64,000 bases of DNA from Pseudomonas rhizophila (GCF_003033885.1 NZ_CP024081.1:995783-1059782), one strand, 5' to 3'; shown: positions 1 to 9,190, numbered from the stretch's first letter. Notes: generated by a model from the sequence alone, not told the origin. Numbers and translations: made by a program.

Positions 1-675
1 GAAGTGGGCAGGGCATTCAATGCCATGCGTGAACGCATCAGCCGTTACCTGACCGAACGCAGCCAATTGTTCAGCGCGATTTCCCATGACTTGCGCACGC
101 CGATCACGCGGCTGCGCTTGCGGGTCGAACTGTTGGAGGACGAAAACCTGCAGGCCAAGTTCGGCCGCGACCTGGACGAGCTGGAGTTATTGGTCAAAGG
201 TGCGTTGCAATGCGTCAAGGACACCGACATTCACGAAAACATCGAGCCGGTGGACCTCAACCATGTGCTCGATTGCCTGGTCGAGCCGTACCTGGCGCCC
301 AATGGCAATGGTCGGGTGACCCAGGATGGCCGCGCGTTGGCGCCGTATCCTGGCAAGCCGCTGGCCCTCAAGCGCTGCATCGGTAACCTGATCGACAATG
401 CGCTGAAGTACGGGCAAAACGCCCATTTGCACATCGATGACGATGACACCGCGTTCATCCTGCACGTCGACGACGAGGGGCCAGGTGTGCCGGAGCAACG
501 TCTGGAGCAAGTCTTCGAACCGCACTTTCGCCTGGCCGGGCAGCAGCAGGGCTATGGCCTGGGCCTGGGCATCGCCCGCAACATCGCCCATAGCCATGGC
601 GGCGAAGTCAGCCTGCAGAACCTGCGCGAGGGTGGGTTGCGGGTGACGTTGCAGTTGCCTCGCAGTGTGGATTAG
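1..675 (+). CDS. gtrS: Sensor histidine kinase, C-terminal part (GtrS-like)
   Basis: The reading frame is open from the first base, so the N-terminal sensor and membrane part lies outside the window. Visible parts are the H-box (FSAISHDLRTP, phospho-acceptor His near codon 29), the N-box (IGNLIDNALKYG), the G1 box (DDEGPGVP) and the G2 box (GYGLGLGIARN), so this is the DHp and ATPase end of a complete kinase. It would phosphorylate an OmpR-type response regulator. The position just before the glucose transporter genes matches GtrS of the GtrS/GltR system that controls glucose uptake in Pseudomonas. The family call is certain; the gene name rests on context. Confidence 0.8.
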   Translation, partial: EVGRAFNAMRERISRYLTERSQLFSAISHDLRTPITRLRLRVELLEDENLQAKFGRDLDELELLVKGALQCVKDTDIHENIEPVDLNHVLDCLVEPYLAPNGNGRVTQDGRALAPYPGKPLALKRCIGNLIDNALKYGQNAHLHIDDDDTAFILHVDDEGPGVPEQRLEQVFEPHFRLAGQQQGYGLGLGIARNIAHSHGGEVSLQNLREGGLRVTLQLPRSVD

Positions 676-693
676 CCGGACCGCGTTCTCGTT

Positions 694-788
694 GATCGCG
701 AGCAGGCTCGCTCCCACAGGGCTCGGTGGTGACCACAAAAATTGTTTATTCCCTGGCGCCAATGTGGGAGCGAGCCTGCTCGCGATGA
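694..788. repeat. REP doublet, type A
   Basis: Two inverted copies of the GTGGGAGCGAGCCTGCTCGC unit (694-720 and 761-788) flank a 40-bp spacer between the kinase gene and the isomerase gene. Confidence 0.85.
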
Positions 789-820
789 CGCCGTCAGCTT
801 CAGCACATCGCTCAAGTGAA

Positions 821-892
821 TGTCACAAGTCGGTGACATAACTCGCCCCTTTCGTTACCTGCCGCCCGCCATCCCTTGTTTAGACTCCCTGC
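821..892 (+). promoter_or_regulatory. Promoter module before the isomerase gene, candidate GltR site
   Basis: It contains the inverted repeat TGTCAC-N6-GTGACA (821-838), then GTTACCTG at 854 and a -10-like TAGACT at 881-886. No good -35 hexamer is present, which suggests an activator-dependent promoter. The same elements occur at the same spacing before gtsA. Assignment to GltR is inference from the neighbouring sensor kinase gene. Confidence 0.5.
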
Positions 893-895
893 GTC

Positions 896-912
896 AAAAC
901 AACAAAAAAAGG
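896..912 (+). promoter_or_regulatory. A-rich leader, candidate Hfq/Crc target
   Basis: AAAACAACAAAAAAAGG overlaps the ribosome binding site of the isomerase gene. It fits the AAnAAnAA catabolite-activity motif that Hfq and Crc bind in Pseudomonas to block translation. Confidence 0.55.
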
Positions 913-919
913 TACTCCC

Positions 920-2179
920 ATGGACACCTTCCAACCGGCCTTCAGCAGTTGGCTGAATGCGCCTGCCCACCAGCAATGGCTTGCCGCCGAAGGCTTGCGT
1001 CTGCTGGCGTTCGCCAAGGCCTCGAAGCTGCCGGACGGCTTTGGCAACCTGGACGAGCAGGGTCGCCTGCCGGACGATGCCCGGGCTGAAACCATGAACA
1101 CCGCACGCATGACCCATAGCTTCGCGATGGCCCATATCCAGGGGCTGCCGGGGTTCTCCGAGCTGGTGGACCACGGTGTCCAGGCCCTCAGCGGCCCTCT
1201 GCGGGACGCCGAGCACGGCGGCTGGTTCGCCACGGCGCAACCCCATGAGAACGACACCGGCAAGGCCGCCTACCTGCACGCATTTGTCGCCTTGGCGGCC
1301 AGTTCCGCGGTGGTGGCCCAACGTCCTGGCGCCCAGGCGTTGCTGGATGAAGCCGTGCGGGTGATCGATGCGCACTTCTGGAGCGAAGAGGAGGGCGCCC
1401 TGCGCGAGTCCTTCAACCGCGACTGGAGCGACGAAGAAGCCTATCGCGGCGCCAACAGCAACATGCACGCCACCGAAGCCTTCCTGGCCCTGGCCGATGC
1501 CACGGACGAGCCTCGCTGGCTGGTCCGCGCGCTGCGTATCGTTGAGCGGGTAATCCACGGCCACGCCGCCGCCAATGACTACCTGGTGGTGGAACACTTC
1601 GATCGTCACTGGCAGCCGCTTCGCGAGTACAACCACGACAACCCCGCCGACGGTTTTCGCCCTTACGGCACCACGCCCGGCCATGGTTTCGAATGGGCGC
1701 GGCTGCTGTTGCACCTTGAGGCTGCACGGGTGCAGATTGGCATGTTGACCCCGGGCTGGCTGGCCCAGGATGCGCAGAAACTTTTTGACCAGAACTGCCG
1801 CCACGGTTGGGAGGTCGACGGCGCCCCAGGCCTTGTCTACACCCTGGACTGGGACAATCGCGCGGTAGTTCGCCATCGCCTGCATTGGGTGCATGCCGAA
1901 GCAGCGGCCGCTGCCAGTGCCTTGCTCAAACGCACCGACGAGGCGCAATACGAAGCCTGGTACCGGCGGTTCTGGGAGTTCTGTGACAAACATTTCATCG
2001 ACCGTTGCAATGGCAGCTGGCACCACGAGCTCGATCCGCAAAACCGCCCCAGCGCCGACATCTGGCCGGGCAAGCCGGACCTGTATCACGCCTGGCAGGC
2101 CGTGCTGATCCCGCGTTTGCCCCTCGCCCCCAGCATGGCGACGGCGTTGGCGAAACTCTCCAGTCCCACACCTGTGTAA
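920..2179 (+). CDS. AGE-family epimerase/isomerase, probable D-mannose isomerase
   Basis: This 419-residue cytoplasmic protein belongs to the N-acylglucosamine 2-epimerase (AGE) superfamily, an (alpha/alpha)6 barrel. Visible AGE features include HGGWF near residue 95, the ANSNMHATEAFLAL segment near residue 180, the PGHGFEWARLLL segment near residue 250 and WPGKPDLYHAWQA near residue 395. It resembles YihS-type aldose-ketose isomerases and the characterised Pseudomonas mannose isomerases, which interconvert mannose and fructose. The start is the ATG behind AAAAAAAGG. Its promoter region is nearly the same as that of gtsA, so it is probably co-regulated with glucose uptake. The exact substrate cannot be read from sequence. 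Confidence 0.75.
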   Translation: MDTFQPAFSSWLNAPAHQQWLAAEGLRLLAFAKASKLPDGFGNLDEQGRLPDDARAETMNTARMTHSFAMAHIQGLPGFSELVDHGVQALSGPLRDAEHGGWFATAQPHENDTGKAAYLHAFVALAASSAVVAQRPGAQALLDEAVRVIDAHFWSEEEGALRESFNRDWSDEEAYRGANSNMHATEAFLALADATDEPRWLVRALRIVERVIHGHAAANDYLVVEHFDRHWQPLREYNHDNPADGFRPYGTTPGHGFEWARLLLHLEAARVQIGMLTPGWLAQDAQKLFDQNCRHGWEVDGAPGLVYTLDWDNRAVVRHRLHWVHAEAAAAASALLKRTDEAQYEAWYRRFWEFCDKHFIDRCNGSWHHELDPQNRPSADIWPGKPDLYHAWQAVLIPRLPLAPSMATALAKLSSPTPV

Positions 2180-2246
2180 CCATACCGTGACATTTACGCG
2201 TCCCTTCGTTACCTGCGAAGGGATTTCTCCTGTTTAGAATCCATGC
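2175..2246 (+). promoter_or_regulatory. Promoter module before gtsA, candidate GltR site
   Basis: TGTAAC-N6-GTGACA (2175-2192) is followed by GTTACCTG at 2208 and a -10-like TAGAAT at 2235-2240, at the same distances as before the isomerase gene. A perfect 7-bp inverted repeat (CCCTTCG at 2202, CGAAGGG at 2216) is found only in this copy. Confidence 0.5.
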
Positions 2247-2272
2247 AGCGCAAGCACCAGACTTGCATGCAT

Positions 2273-2286
2273 AACAACAAGAAAGG
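2273..2286 (+). promoter_or_regulatory. A-rich leader, candidate Hfq/Crc target
   Basis: AACAACAAGAAAGG lies directly on the ribosome binding site of gtsA and contains overlapping AAnAAnAA motifs. Confidence 0.6.
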
Positions 2287-2295
2287 TACTTCTAG

Positions 2296-3597
2296 ATGAA
2301 TGCGATTTCTCGCCTCGCTACTGTCATTTCTCTTGCTTCCCTGCTTCCCGTCGCAGCATTCCCTGTCAGCGCCCTTGCCGCCGAATCCAAAGGCAGCGTG
2401 GAAGTCGTTCACTGGTGGACGTCCGGTGGCGAAAAAGCCGCGGTCGATGTGCTCAAGGCCCAGGTAGAGAAAGACGGCTTTACCTGGAAGGATGGCGCTG
2501 TTGCCGGTGGTGGCGGCTCAACTGCCATGACCGTGCTCAAGAGTCGTGCCGTGGCCGGTAACCCACCGGGTGTGGCCCAGATCAAAGGCCCGGACATCCA
2601 GGAGTGGGCGTCTACCGGACTGCTCGACACCGACGTCCTGAAAGACGTTGCCAAAGAAGAGAAGTGGGACAGCCTGCTCGACAAGAAAGTCTCCGATACC
2701 GTGAAGTACGAAGGTGACTACGTTGCCGTGCCGGTGAACATCCACCGCGTCAACTGGCTGTGGATCAACCCGGAAGTCTTCAAGAAAGCCGGCATCACCA
2801 AAAACCCCACCACCCTCGAAGAATTCTACGCCGCCGGCGACAAGCTCAAGGCAGCAGGCTTCATTGCGCTGGCCCACGGCGGCCAGCCTTGGCAGGACAG
2901 CACGGTGTTCGAAGCCGTGGTGCTCTCGGTCATGGGCGTCGATGGCTACAAGAAAGCCCTGGTCGATCTGGACAACAAGGCCCTGACCGGTCCGGACATG
3001 GTCAAGGCGTTGACCGAGCTCAAGAAAGTCGCGACCTACATGGACGTGGACGGCAAGGGGCAGGACTGGAACCTGGAAGCGGCCAAGGTCATCAACGGCA
3101 AGGCCGGCATGCAGATCATGGGTGACTGGGCCAAGAGCGAATGGACCGCTGCGAAGAAAGTCGCCGGCAAGGACTACGAGTGCGTAGCTTTCCCGGGGAC
3201 CGACAAGGCCTTCACCTACAACATCGACTCCCTGGCGGTGTTCAAGCAGAAAGACGAAGGCACCGCGGCCGGTCAGAAGGACATCGCCAAGGTCGTGCTG
3301 GGTGAGAACTTCCAGAAAGTCTTCAGCATCAACAAGGGTTCGATCCCGGTGCGCAACGACATGCTGGCCGACATGGCCAAGTACGGTTTCGATTCCTGCG
3401 CCCAGACCGCTGCCAAGGACTTCCTGGCGGACGCCAAGTCCGGCGGCCTGCAGCCGAGCATGGCGCACAACATGGCGACCACGTTGGCAGTACAGGGCGC
3501 GTTCTTTGACGTGGTGACCAACTTCATCAACGACCCGAAAGCCGACCCAGCCGACGCCGCCAAGAAACTTGGCGCAGCGGTTCAGTCTGCCAAGTAA
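2296..3597 (+). CDS. gtsA: Glucose/mannose ABC transporter, periplasmic binding protein
   Basis: This 433-residue family 1 solute-binding protein has a clear Sec signal peptide (hydrophobic residues 6-29, cleavage probably after SALAAES). The mature protein starts with [17 protein letters not shown], typical of sugar-binding proteins. It delivers glucose in the periplasm to GtsBC. It is the first gene of gtsABCD-oprB. A REP doublet lies in the 180-bp gap before gtsB, which would allow the binding protein to be made in excess of the membrane subunits. ATG start behind GAAAGG. Confidence 0.93.
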   Translation: MNAISRLATVISLASLLPVAAFPVSALAAESKGSVEVVHWWTSGGEKAAVDVLKAQVEKDGFTWKDGAVAGGGGSTAMTVLKSRAVAGNPPGVAQIKGPDIQEWASTGLLDTDVLKDVAKEEKWDSLLDKKVSDTVKYEGDYVAVPVNIHRVNWLWINPEVFKKAGITKNPTTLEEFYAAGDKLKAAGFIALAHGGQPWQDSTVFEAVVLSVMGVDGYKKALVDLDNKALTGPDMVKALTELKKVATYMDVDGKGQDWNLEAAKVINGKAGMQIMGDWAKSEWTAAKKVAGKDYECVAFPGTDKAFTYNIDSLAVFKQKDEGTAAGQKDIAKVVLGENFQKVFSINKGSIPVRNDMLADMAKYGFDSCAQTAAKDFLADAKSGGLQPSMAHNMATTLAVQGAFFDVVTNFINDPKADPADAAKKLGAAVQSAK

Positions 3598-3616
3598 CCG
3601 TTAGCACCGCGACCCC

Positions 3617-3736
3617 CTGTGGGAGCGAGCCTGTGGGAGCAAAGCTTGCTCGCGATGAACGATAACGCGGTCATTCGAAAGACCGTAGCGCTTTCATCGC
3701 GAGCAAGCTCAGCTCCCACACAAGCCCGCTCCCACA
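3617..3736. repeat. REP doublet inside the gts operon
   Basis: A degenerate type A doublet between gtsA and gtsB. Each side carries an extra partial repeat (GTGGGAGC at 3633, GCTCCCAC at 3728), so a long nested stem-loop can form in the operon mRNA. Confidence 0.85.
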
Positions 3737-3777
3737 AGGGATGCGAGTAGTCTTTTTCTCAAGTACTGGATCTTCCC

Positions 3778-4686
3778 ATGAGTTCTGTTGCTGTGTTCAG
3801 CAAGGCCTCGCCGTTCGATGCATTGCAGCGCTGGCTCCCAAAACTGGTGCTGGCGCCGAGCATGTTCATCGTTCTGGTGGGCTTCTACGGTTATATCTTG
3901 TGGACGTTTGTTCTGTCGTTCACCACCTCGACCTTTCTGCCGAACTACAAGTGGGCGGGCCTGGCGCAATACGCGCGGCTGTGGGACAACGACCGCTGGT
4001 GGGTGGCGAGCAAGAACCTGGCGCTCTTTGGCGGCATGTTCATCGGCATCACCCTGGTGATCGGCGTGCTGCTGGCGGTGTTTCTTGACCAGCGCATTCG
4101 TCGTGAAGGTTTCATCCGCACCATTTACCTGTATCCGATGGCGCTCTCGATGATCGTCACCGGTACGGCCTGGAAGTGGTTGCTCAACCCAGGCATGGGC
4201 CTGGACAAATTGTTGCGTGACTGGGGCTGGGAAGGTTTTCGCCTGGACTGGCTGATCGACCCGGACCGTGTGGTGTATTGCCTGGTGATCGCCGCAGTGT
4301 GGCAGGCCTCGGGTTTCATCATGGCGATGTTCCTGGCCGGCCTGCGTGGGGTGGATCAATCGATCATCCGGGCTGCGCAGATCGATGGCGCGAGCATGCC
4401 GCGCATCTACTGGAAAGTGGTGCTGCCGAGCCTGCGTCCGGTGTTCTTCAGCGCCGTAATGATCCTGGCGCACATCGCGATCAAGAGCTTTGACCTGGTG
4501 GCGGCGATGACAGCCGGCGGCCCGGGTTACTCCTCTGACCTGCCTGCCATGTTCATGTACTCCTTCACATTCAGTCGCGGCCAGATGGGCATGGGCTCGG
4601 CCAGTGCGATTCTGATGCTCGGTGCGATTCTCGCAATCATCGTGCCTTACCTGTACTCCGAGCTGAGGACCAAGCGTCATGACTAG
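3778..4686 (+). CDS. gtsB: Glucose ABC transporter, permease subunit 1
   Basis: This 302-residue MalF-type inner-membrane protein has about six hydrophobic segments. The first is near residues 25-48 and the last is the ILMLGAILAIIVPYLY stretch near the C-terminus. The EAA loop (AAQIDGASMPRIYWKVVLPSLRP) near residue 205 docks on the ATPase. It forms the glucose channel with GtsC and is driven by GtsD. The stop overlaps the gtsC start by 8 bp, indicating translational coupling. Confidence 0.93.
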   Translation: MSSVAVFSKASPFDALQRWLPKLVLAPSMFIVLVGFYGYILWTFVLSFTTSTFLPNYKWAGLAQYARLWDNDRWWVASKNLALFGGMFIGITLVIGVLLAVFLDQRIRREGFIRTIYLYPMALSMIVTGTAWKWLLNPGMGLDKLLRDWGWEGFRLDWLIDPDRVVYCLVIAAVWQASGFIMAMFLAGLRGVDQSIIRAAQIDGASMPRIYWKVVLPSLRPVFFSAVMILAHIAIKSFDLVAAMTAGGPGYSSDLPAMFMYSFTFSRGQMGMGSASAILMLGAILAIIVPYLYSELRTKRHD

Positions 4687-5524
4687 TCTCGCTGCCAAAC
4701 CTTCCATCAGCCTGAGTCGCATCGCGATCTACGCGGTACTGATCCTTGCCGTATTGCTTTACCTGGTGCCGCTGGTAGTCATGCTGTTGACCAGCTTCAA
4801 GACCCCGGAAGACATCAGCACCGGCAACCTGCTGAGCTGGCCGACCGTGGTCACCGGCATCGGCTGGGTCAAGGCCTGGGCCACGGTTGACGGGTATTTC
4901 TGGAACTCGATCAAGATCACCGTCCCGGCGGTGCTGATCTCCACCGCGATCGGTGCATTGAACGGCTACGTGTTGTCGATGTGGCGCTTTCGCGGTTCGC
5001 AGTTGTTCTTCGGCCTGTTGTTGTTCGGGTGCTTCCTGCCGTTCCAGACCGTCCTGCTGCCGGCTTCGTTCACGCTCGGCAAGATGGGCCTGGCCAGTAC
5101 CACCACGGGGCTGGTGTTCATACATGTGGTCTACGGCCTGGCGTTCACCACGCTGTTTTTCCGTAACTACTACGTGAGCATTCCCGATGCGCTGGTGAAA
5201 GCGGCGCGACTGGACGGTGCGGGTTTCTTCACCATCTTCCGGCGGATCATCCTGCCGATGTCCACCCCGATCATCATGGTCTGCCTGATCTGGCAGTTCA
5301 CCCAGATCTGGAACGACTTCCTGTTCGGCGTGGTGTTCTCCAGCGGCGATTCGCAGCCCATCACGGTGGCGCTGAACAACTTGGTCAACACCAGTACCGG
5401 GGCCAAGGAATACAACGTTGATATGGCGGCGGCGATGATCGCCGGGCTGCCGACCCTGCTGGTCTATGTAGTGGCAGGCAAGTATTTCGTGCGCGGTCTG
5501 ACGGCCGGCGCAGTCAAGGGGTAA
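4679..5524 (+). CDS. gtsC: Glucose ABC transporter, permease subunit 2
   Basis: This 281-residue MalG-type permease begins inside the last codons of gtsB. It has six predicted membrane segments, the first at about residues 12-37 (IYAVLILAVLLYLVPLVVML). The EAA loop (AARLDGAGFFTIFRRIILP) lies near residue 180. It is the partner of GtsB in the glucose importer. Two bases separate its stop from the gtsD start. Confidence 0.93.
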   Translation: MTSLAAKPSISLSRIAIYAVLILAVLLYLVPLVVMLLTSFKTPEDISTGNLLSWPTVVTGIGWVKAWATVDGYFWNSIKITVPAVLISTAIGALNGYVLSMWRFRGSQLFFGLLLFGCFLPFQTVLLPASFTLGKMGLASTTTGLVFIHVVYGLAFTTLFFRNYYVSIPDALVKAARLDGAGFFTIFRRIILPMSTPIIMVCLIWQFTQIWNDFLFGVVFSSGDSQPITVALNNLVNTSTGAKEYNVDMAAAMIAGLPTLLVYVVAGKYFVRGLTAGAVKG

Positions 5525-5526
5525 TC

Positions 5527-6687
5527 ATGGCAACGCTCGAACTTCGCAATGTAAACAAGACCTATGGTGCCGGCCTGCCGGACACCCTGAAGAACATCGA
5601 GTTGTCGATCAAGGACGGTGAGTTCCTGATCCTCGTCGGCCCTTCGGGCTGCGGCAAGTCGACGCTGATGAACTGCATCGCCGGCCTTGAAACCATTACC
5701 GGCGGCGCGATCATGATCGGTGACCAGGATGTCAGCGGCATGAGTCCGAAGGATCGCGACATCGCCATGGTGTTCCAGTCCTACGCGCTGTACCCGACCA
5801 TGAGCGTGCGGGAGAACATCGAGTTCGGTCTGAAGATTCGCAAGATGAGCCAGCCGGCCATCGACGAAGAAGTCACCCGCGTGGCCAAGCTGTTGCAGAT
5901 CGAACACCTGCTCAACCGCAAGCCCGGCCAGCTTTCCGGCGGCCAACAACAGCGCGTGGCCATGGGCCGGGCGCTGGCGCGGCGGCCGAAGATCTACCTG
6001 TTCGACGAACCGCTGTCCAACCTCGACGCCAAGCTGCGGGTCGAGATGCGTACCGAAATGAAACTGATGCACCAGCGCCTGAAGACCACCACGGTCTACG
6101 TCACCCACGACCAGATCGAAGCCATGACCCTGGGCGACAAAGTGGCGGTGATGAAGGACGGCATCATCCAGCAGTTCGGCACGCCGAAAGACATCTACAC
6201 CAACCCGGCCAACCTGTTCGTGGCGAGCTTCATCGGTTCGCCACCGATGAACTTCATCCCCCTGCGCCTGCAACGCAAGGACGGCCGTCTGCTGGCCTTG
6301 CTCGACAGCGGCCAGGCTCGTTGTGAGCTGCCGATGGGCATGCAGGATGCGGGTCTGGAAGACCGTGAAGTGATCCTCGGCCTGCGCCCGGAACAGATCA
6401 TGCTGGCGGGCAACGAGCCCAATGGTTTGCCGACCATTCGCGCCGAAGTCCAGGTCACCGAACCCACCGGACCGGACACGCTGGTGTTCGTCAACCTGAA
6501 CGACACCAAGGTCTGCTGCCGCCTGGCGCCGGACGTGGCGCCGCAGGTGGGGGAGACCCTGACGCTGCAATTCGATCCTTCGAAAGTGCTGCTGTTCGAC
6601 GCCAAGTCCGGCGAACGCCTGGGCGTGGCCGGCCAAGTGCAGACAGATGCCCGGACCGCAAACGTAGCGCAGTTCAAAGGCCGATGA
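5527..6687 (+). CDS. gtsD: Glucose ABC transporter, ATP-binding protein
   Basis: This 386-residue MalK/UgpC-like ATPase has Walker [10 protein letters not shown] near residue 38, Q-loop VFQSYALYP, signature [10 protein letters not shown] near residue 135, Walker [13 protein letters not shown] and switch histidine VTHD. The C-terminal 140 residues form the TOBE/OB regulatory domain, with GLRPEQI. It powers glucose import through GtsBC at the inner membrane. Confidence 0.94.
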   Translation: MATLELRNVNKTYGAGLPDTLKNIELSIKDGEFLILVGPSGCGKSTLMNCIAGLETITGGAIMIGDQDVSGMSPKDRDIAMVFQSYALYPTMSVRENIEFGLKIRKMSQPAIDEEVTRVAKLLQIEHLLNRKPGQLSGGQQQRVAMGRALARRPKIYLFDEPLSNLDAKLRVEMRTEMKLMHQRLKTTTVYVTHDQIEAMTLGDKVAVMKDGIIQQFGTPKDIYTNPANLFVASFIGSPPMNFIPLRLQRKDGRLLALLDSGQARCELPMGMQDAGLEDREVILGLRPEQIMLAGNEPNGLPTIRAEVQVTEPTGPDTLVFVNLNDTKVCCRLAPDVAPQVGETLTLQFDPSKVLLFDAKSGERLGVAGQVQTDARTANVAQFKGR

Positions 6688-6694
6688 AGAACAA

Positions 6695-6741
6695 ATGGGG
6701 GAGGGGGCTTTGCTCCCAAACAAGCTCTCTCCCACCAGGGA
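6695..6741. repeat. Degenerate REP-like hairpin
   Basis: GGGGGAG...TTTGCTCCCAAA and AAGCTCTCTCCCACC form an imperfect inverted repeat between gtsD and oprB, probably a decayed type A element. Confidence 0.45.
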
Positions 6742-6804
6742 GTATGCGGTGAGTGGGGGACCATTCGCCGCAATCGTTGTAAACCGCGTTAGATAAAAAC
6801 AGTT

Positions 6805-6817
6805 AATAACAATAAAG
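6805..6817 (+). promoter_or_regulatory. A-rich leader of oprB, candidate Hfq/Crc target
   Basis: AATAACAATAAAG sits just before the AGGAT ribosome binding site of oprB and contains AAnAAnAA. Confidence 0.5.
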
Positions 6818-6831
6818 ACGAGGATGTAGGG

Positions 6832-8178
6832 ATGAAGAAGAACAACAACGCCCGGCGTGTCTGCCAATTGTCCGCTGTTGCGGCGATGATGCTGGCCGGT
6901 AGTGCGCACGCGGCCGAGGCTTTCAGCGCCGATTCGCAGTGGATGACGGGCGACTGGGGTGGCGAGCGGACCAGGCTGATCGAGCAAGGTATCGATATCA
7001 AGGCTGATTTCGTCGGTGAGATGGGGGCCAATCTCGACGGCGGTTACAACGATGACAAGACTGCGCGTTGGTCCCAGCAGTTTGGCTTGGGTGTAGCCCT
7101 CGACCTGGAGAAACTGGCAGGTTGGGGTGATACCACGGCCAAGATTCAATTCACTCGCCGTGACGGTCGCAACATCTCCAACGACCGTATCGGTGATCCA
7201 CGTGCCGGCACCCTCAGCTCTTCCCAGGAAGTCTGGGGCCGTGGGCAAACCACCCGTCTGACGCAGTTGTGGATCAAGCAGCAGTATTTCGACAGTAAGC
7301 TGGATGTCAAAGCCGGTTATTACGGGGTCGGTGAAGATTTCAACAGTTTCCCGTGCGAGTTCCAGAACCTGGCGTTCTGCGGTTCGCAAGCGGGTAACTG
7401 GGCAACCGGCATCTGGTACAACTGGCCGATCATGCAGGCGGCGATTCGCGTCAAGTACAACCTCACGCCCGAACTCTATGCGCAGATCGGTGCTTACAAC
7501 CAGAACCCTTCGCAGCTGGAAAACGGAAACCGCTACAAGCTCAGCGGCAGTGGCACCAAGGGCACGCTCATTCCGGTCGAGTTGGTCTGGTCGCCCAAGC
7601 TCAATGGCCTGCCAGGCGAATACCGTGTCGGTTACTACAAAAGTACGGCCAAGGCTGACGACGTGCGCGAAGACGACAATGGCCAGGATGCCGCGACAAC
7701 CGGTAACGCCTACCGCAGCCACAGCAGCAAGGATGGCTACTGGTTCGTGGTGCAGCAACAGCTCACCACCCACAACGGTGATGCATCGCGCGGTCTGAAC
7801 ATTGCGGCCAACGCCACCTTCCATGACAAGGAAACCAACGTCGTCGACAACTACCAGTCGCTGATGTTCGTGTACAAGGGGCCGTTCAATGCGCGTCCTA
7901 AAGATGACGTCGGGATTGGTTTCTCCCGCATCCATGTCAACGAAGATGTGAAGAAAAACGCCGAGCTGGTCAACGCGGCCAATGGTGTCAGCGACTACGA
8001 CGATCCGTTGTTCTCGCCGTTGCGTGGCACCGAATACAACTACGAAATCAACTACGGTTTCCACGTGACCAACTGGCTGACCGTACGCCCTAACCTGCAA
8101 TACATCACTCATCCGGGTGGTGTGAATGAAGTCGACGACGCGCTGGTCGCCGGTCTGAAAATTCAGTCGGTGTTCTAA
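6832..8178 (+). CDS. oprB: Carbohydrate-selective outer-membrane porin
   Basis: This 448-residue OprB-family porin has a signal peptide ending in SAHAAEAF near residue 28. The mature part opens with the family sequence MTGDWGGERTRL. The rest is a beta-barrel with alternating hydrophobic strands, ending in the outer-membrane signature of a C-terminal phenylalanine (KIQSVF). OprB lets glucose and other sugars through the outer membrane to GtsA. The start follows AGGATGTAGGG. A terminator follows the gene. Confidence 0.94.
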   Translation: MKKNNNARRVCQLSAVAAMMLAGSAHAAEAFSADSQWMTGDWGGERTRLIEQGIDIKADFVGEMGANLDGGYNDDKTARWSQQFGLGVALDLEKLAGWGDTTAKIQFTRRDGRNISNDRIGDPRAGTLSSSQEVWGRGQTTRLTQLWIKQQYFDSKLDVKAGYYGVGEDFNSFPCEFQNLAFCGSQAGNWATGIWYNWPIMQAAIRVKYNLTPELYAQIGAYNQNPSQLENGNRYKLSGSGTKGTLIPVELVWSPKLNGLPGEYRVGYYKSTAKADDVREDDNGQDAATTGNAYRSHSSKDGYWFVVQQQLTTHNGDASRGLNIAANATFHDKETNVVDNYQSLMFVYKGPFNARPKDDVGIGFSRIHVNEDVKKNAELVNAANGVSDYDDPLFSPLRGTEYNYEINYGFHVTNWLTVRPNLQYITHPGGVNEVDDALVAGLKIQSVF

Positions 8179-8216
8179 CGCTGTTGCGATAAGCTCCTCT
8201 CTATGTGCGCATATTT

Positions 8217-8246
8217 GCGGATGGCCAAGGCTGTCCGCTTTTTTTT
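8217..8246 (+). terminator. Rho-independent terminator after oprB
   Basis: GCGGA...TCCGC stem (8217-8221 with 8234-8238), followed by eight T residues. Confidence 0.75.
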
Positions 8247-8251
8247 GTGAG

Positions 8252-8287
8252 GCCTACAGGCCTGCGGGGATAAATCCCCTCGCCACA
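8252..8287. repeat. REP single copy, type B
   Basis: GCGGGGATAAATCCCCTCGCCACA is a single unit of the second REP family, with a GGGGA/TCCCC stem, just after the oprB terminator. Confidence 0.75.
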
Positions 8288-8335
8288 AAAAGCTGTCGCA
8301 TCAATCCAGTTCAATGATTTCCAGGACCGCAGCTC

Positions 8336-9190
8336 ATGCATGAGCATCCGCTACAACGCTTTTTCAGATCCTTGCGCGAGCGCCCGGTGTTTGCGTGGGA
8401 GCGCTATCAGCAACGTGATGTGTTGGTGATCGATCATCCTCTGTGCCAGGCGGTGTTCAGTCGCCAGGGCGCGCAGCTGTTGCACTTTCAGCCGCGGGGG
8501 CAGAAACCCTGGTTGTGGTGTGCGGCCAAGTGGCCACAAGTCGGTGCGATCCGCGGCGGGGTGCCGGTGTGCTGGCCGTGGTATGGCCGTCATCCCAGCG
8601 AAAACGCCTGGCCGTCCCATGGCTGGGCACGGTTGATCGACTGGAAACTGCTCGACAGCCGCAGCGATGAAGACGGTGTGCACCTGCACTGGCAGCTCCA
8701 GTTGTGCGACTGGCAGGTCGATCTGTACGCCGATCTGGGCGAACGCATGGAATTACGCTTGAGCACCGAGCATCAAGACAGCCTGCCGTGCCAATTGAGC
8801 CAGGCTCTGCACGCCTATTGGCGTATTGGTGACGTGGGTGAGATAGCGCTGTCTGGGCTTGAAGGCGCGCTGGGCTACGACCAGTTGAACCGTGCAGCCT
8901 GCCAGCAGGAAGGCGATTTGCGGGTCGAGGGCGGTTGTCAGCGGGTGTTCCAGCACGAGGGTGAACTGCAGCTTAAAGACCACGCCTGGCAGCGTGAGCT
9001 GTGCATCGACACCGGCGCCAGTGCCGATACCGTGGTGTGGCATCCCGGTGCCCGGCCTTTGCTGGGGGTGAGCTGGGATGAGGTGTCGGAGTTCGTCTGC
9101 GTCGAAGCGGCCAGCGGTGGCACTGACAGCCTGTGCCTGGCGCCGGGGGAGCGGGCGCATTTGAGTTTGCAGGCGCGGGTGGGGGCTTGA
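8336..9190 (+). CDS. D-hexose-6-phosphate mutarotase (aldose 1-epimerase-like)
   Basis: This 284-residue galactose mutarotase-fold protein is of the YeaD type. Visible segments are GGVPVCWPWYG and PSHGWARLIDW near residues 75-105, and the C-terminal VCVEAAS segment with APGERAHLSLQ. It would interconvert alpha and beta anomers of glucose 6-phosphate, the substrate form used by Zwf. It lies after oprB, separated by a terminator and a REP, so it may have its own promoter. It is convergent with hexR. Confidence 0.8.
   Translation: MHEHPLQRFFRSLRERPVFAWERYQQRDVLVIDHPLCQAVFSRQGAQLLHFQPRGQKPWLWCAAKWPQVGAIRGGVPVCWPWYGRHPSENAWPSHGWARLIDWKLLDSRSDEDGVHLHWQLQLCDWQVDLYADLGERMELRLSTEHQDSLPCQLSQALHAYWRIGDVGEIALSGLEGALGYDQLNRAACQQEGDLRVEGGCQRVFQHEGELQLKDHAWQRELCIDTGASADTVVWHPGARPLLGVSWDEVSEFVCVEAASGGTDSLCLAPGERAHLSLQARVGA

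Noticed and set aside
5464..8112. Open frame of 882 codons on the minus strand over gtsC, gtsD and oprB
   Set aside because: It is antisense to three certain genes. Long stop-free antisense frames are common in GC-rich Pseudomonas genes, and the product has no recognisable domain.
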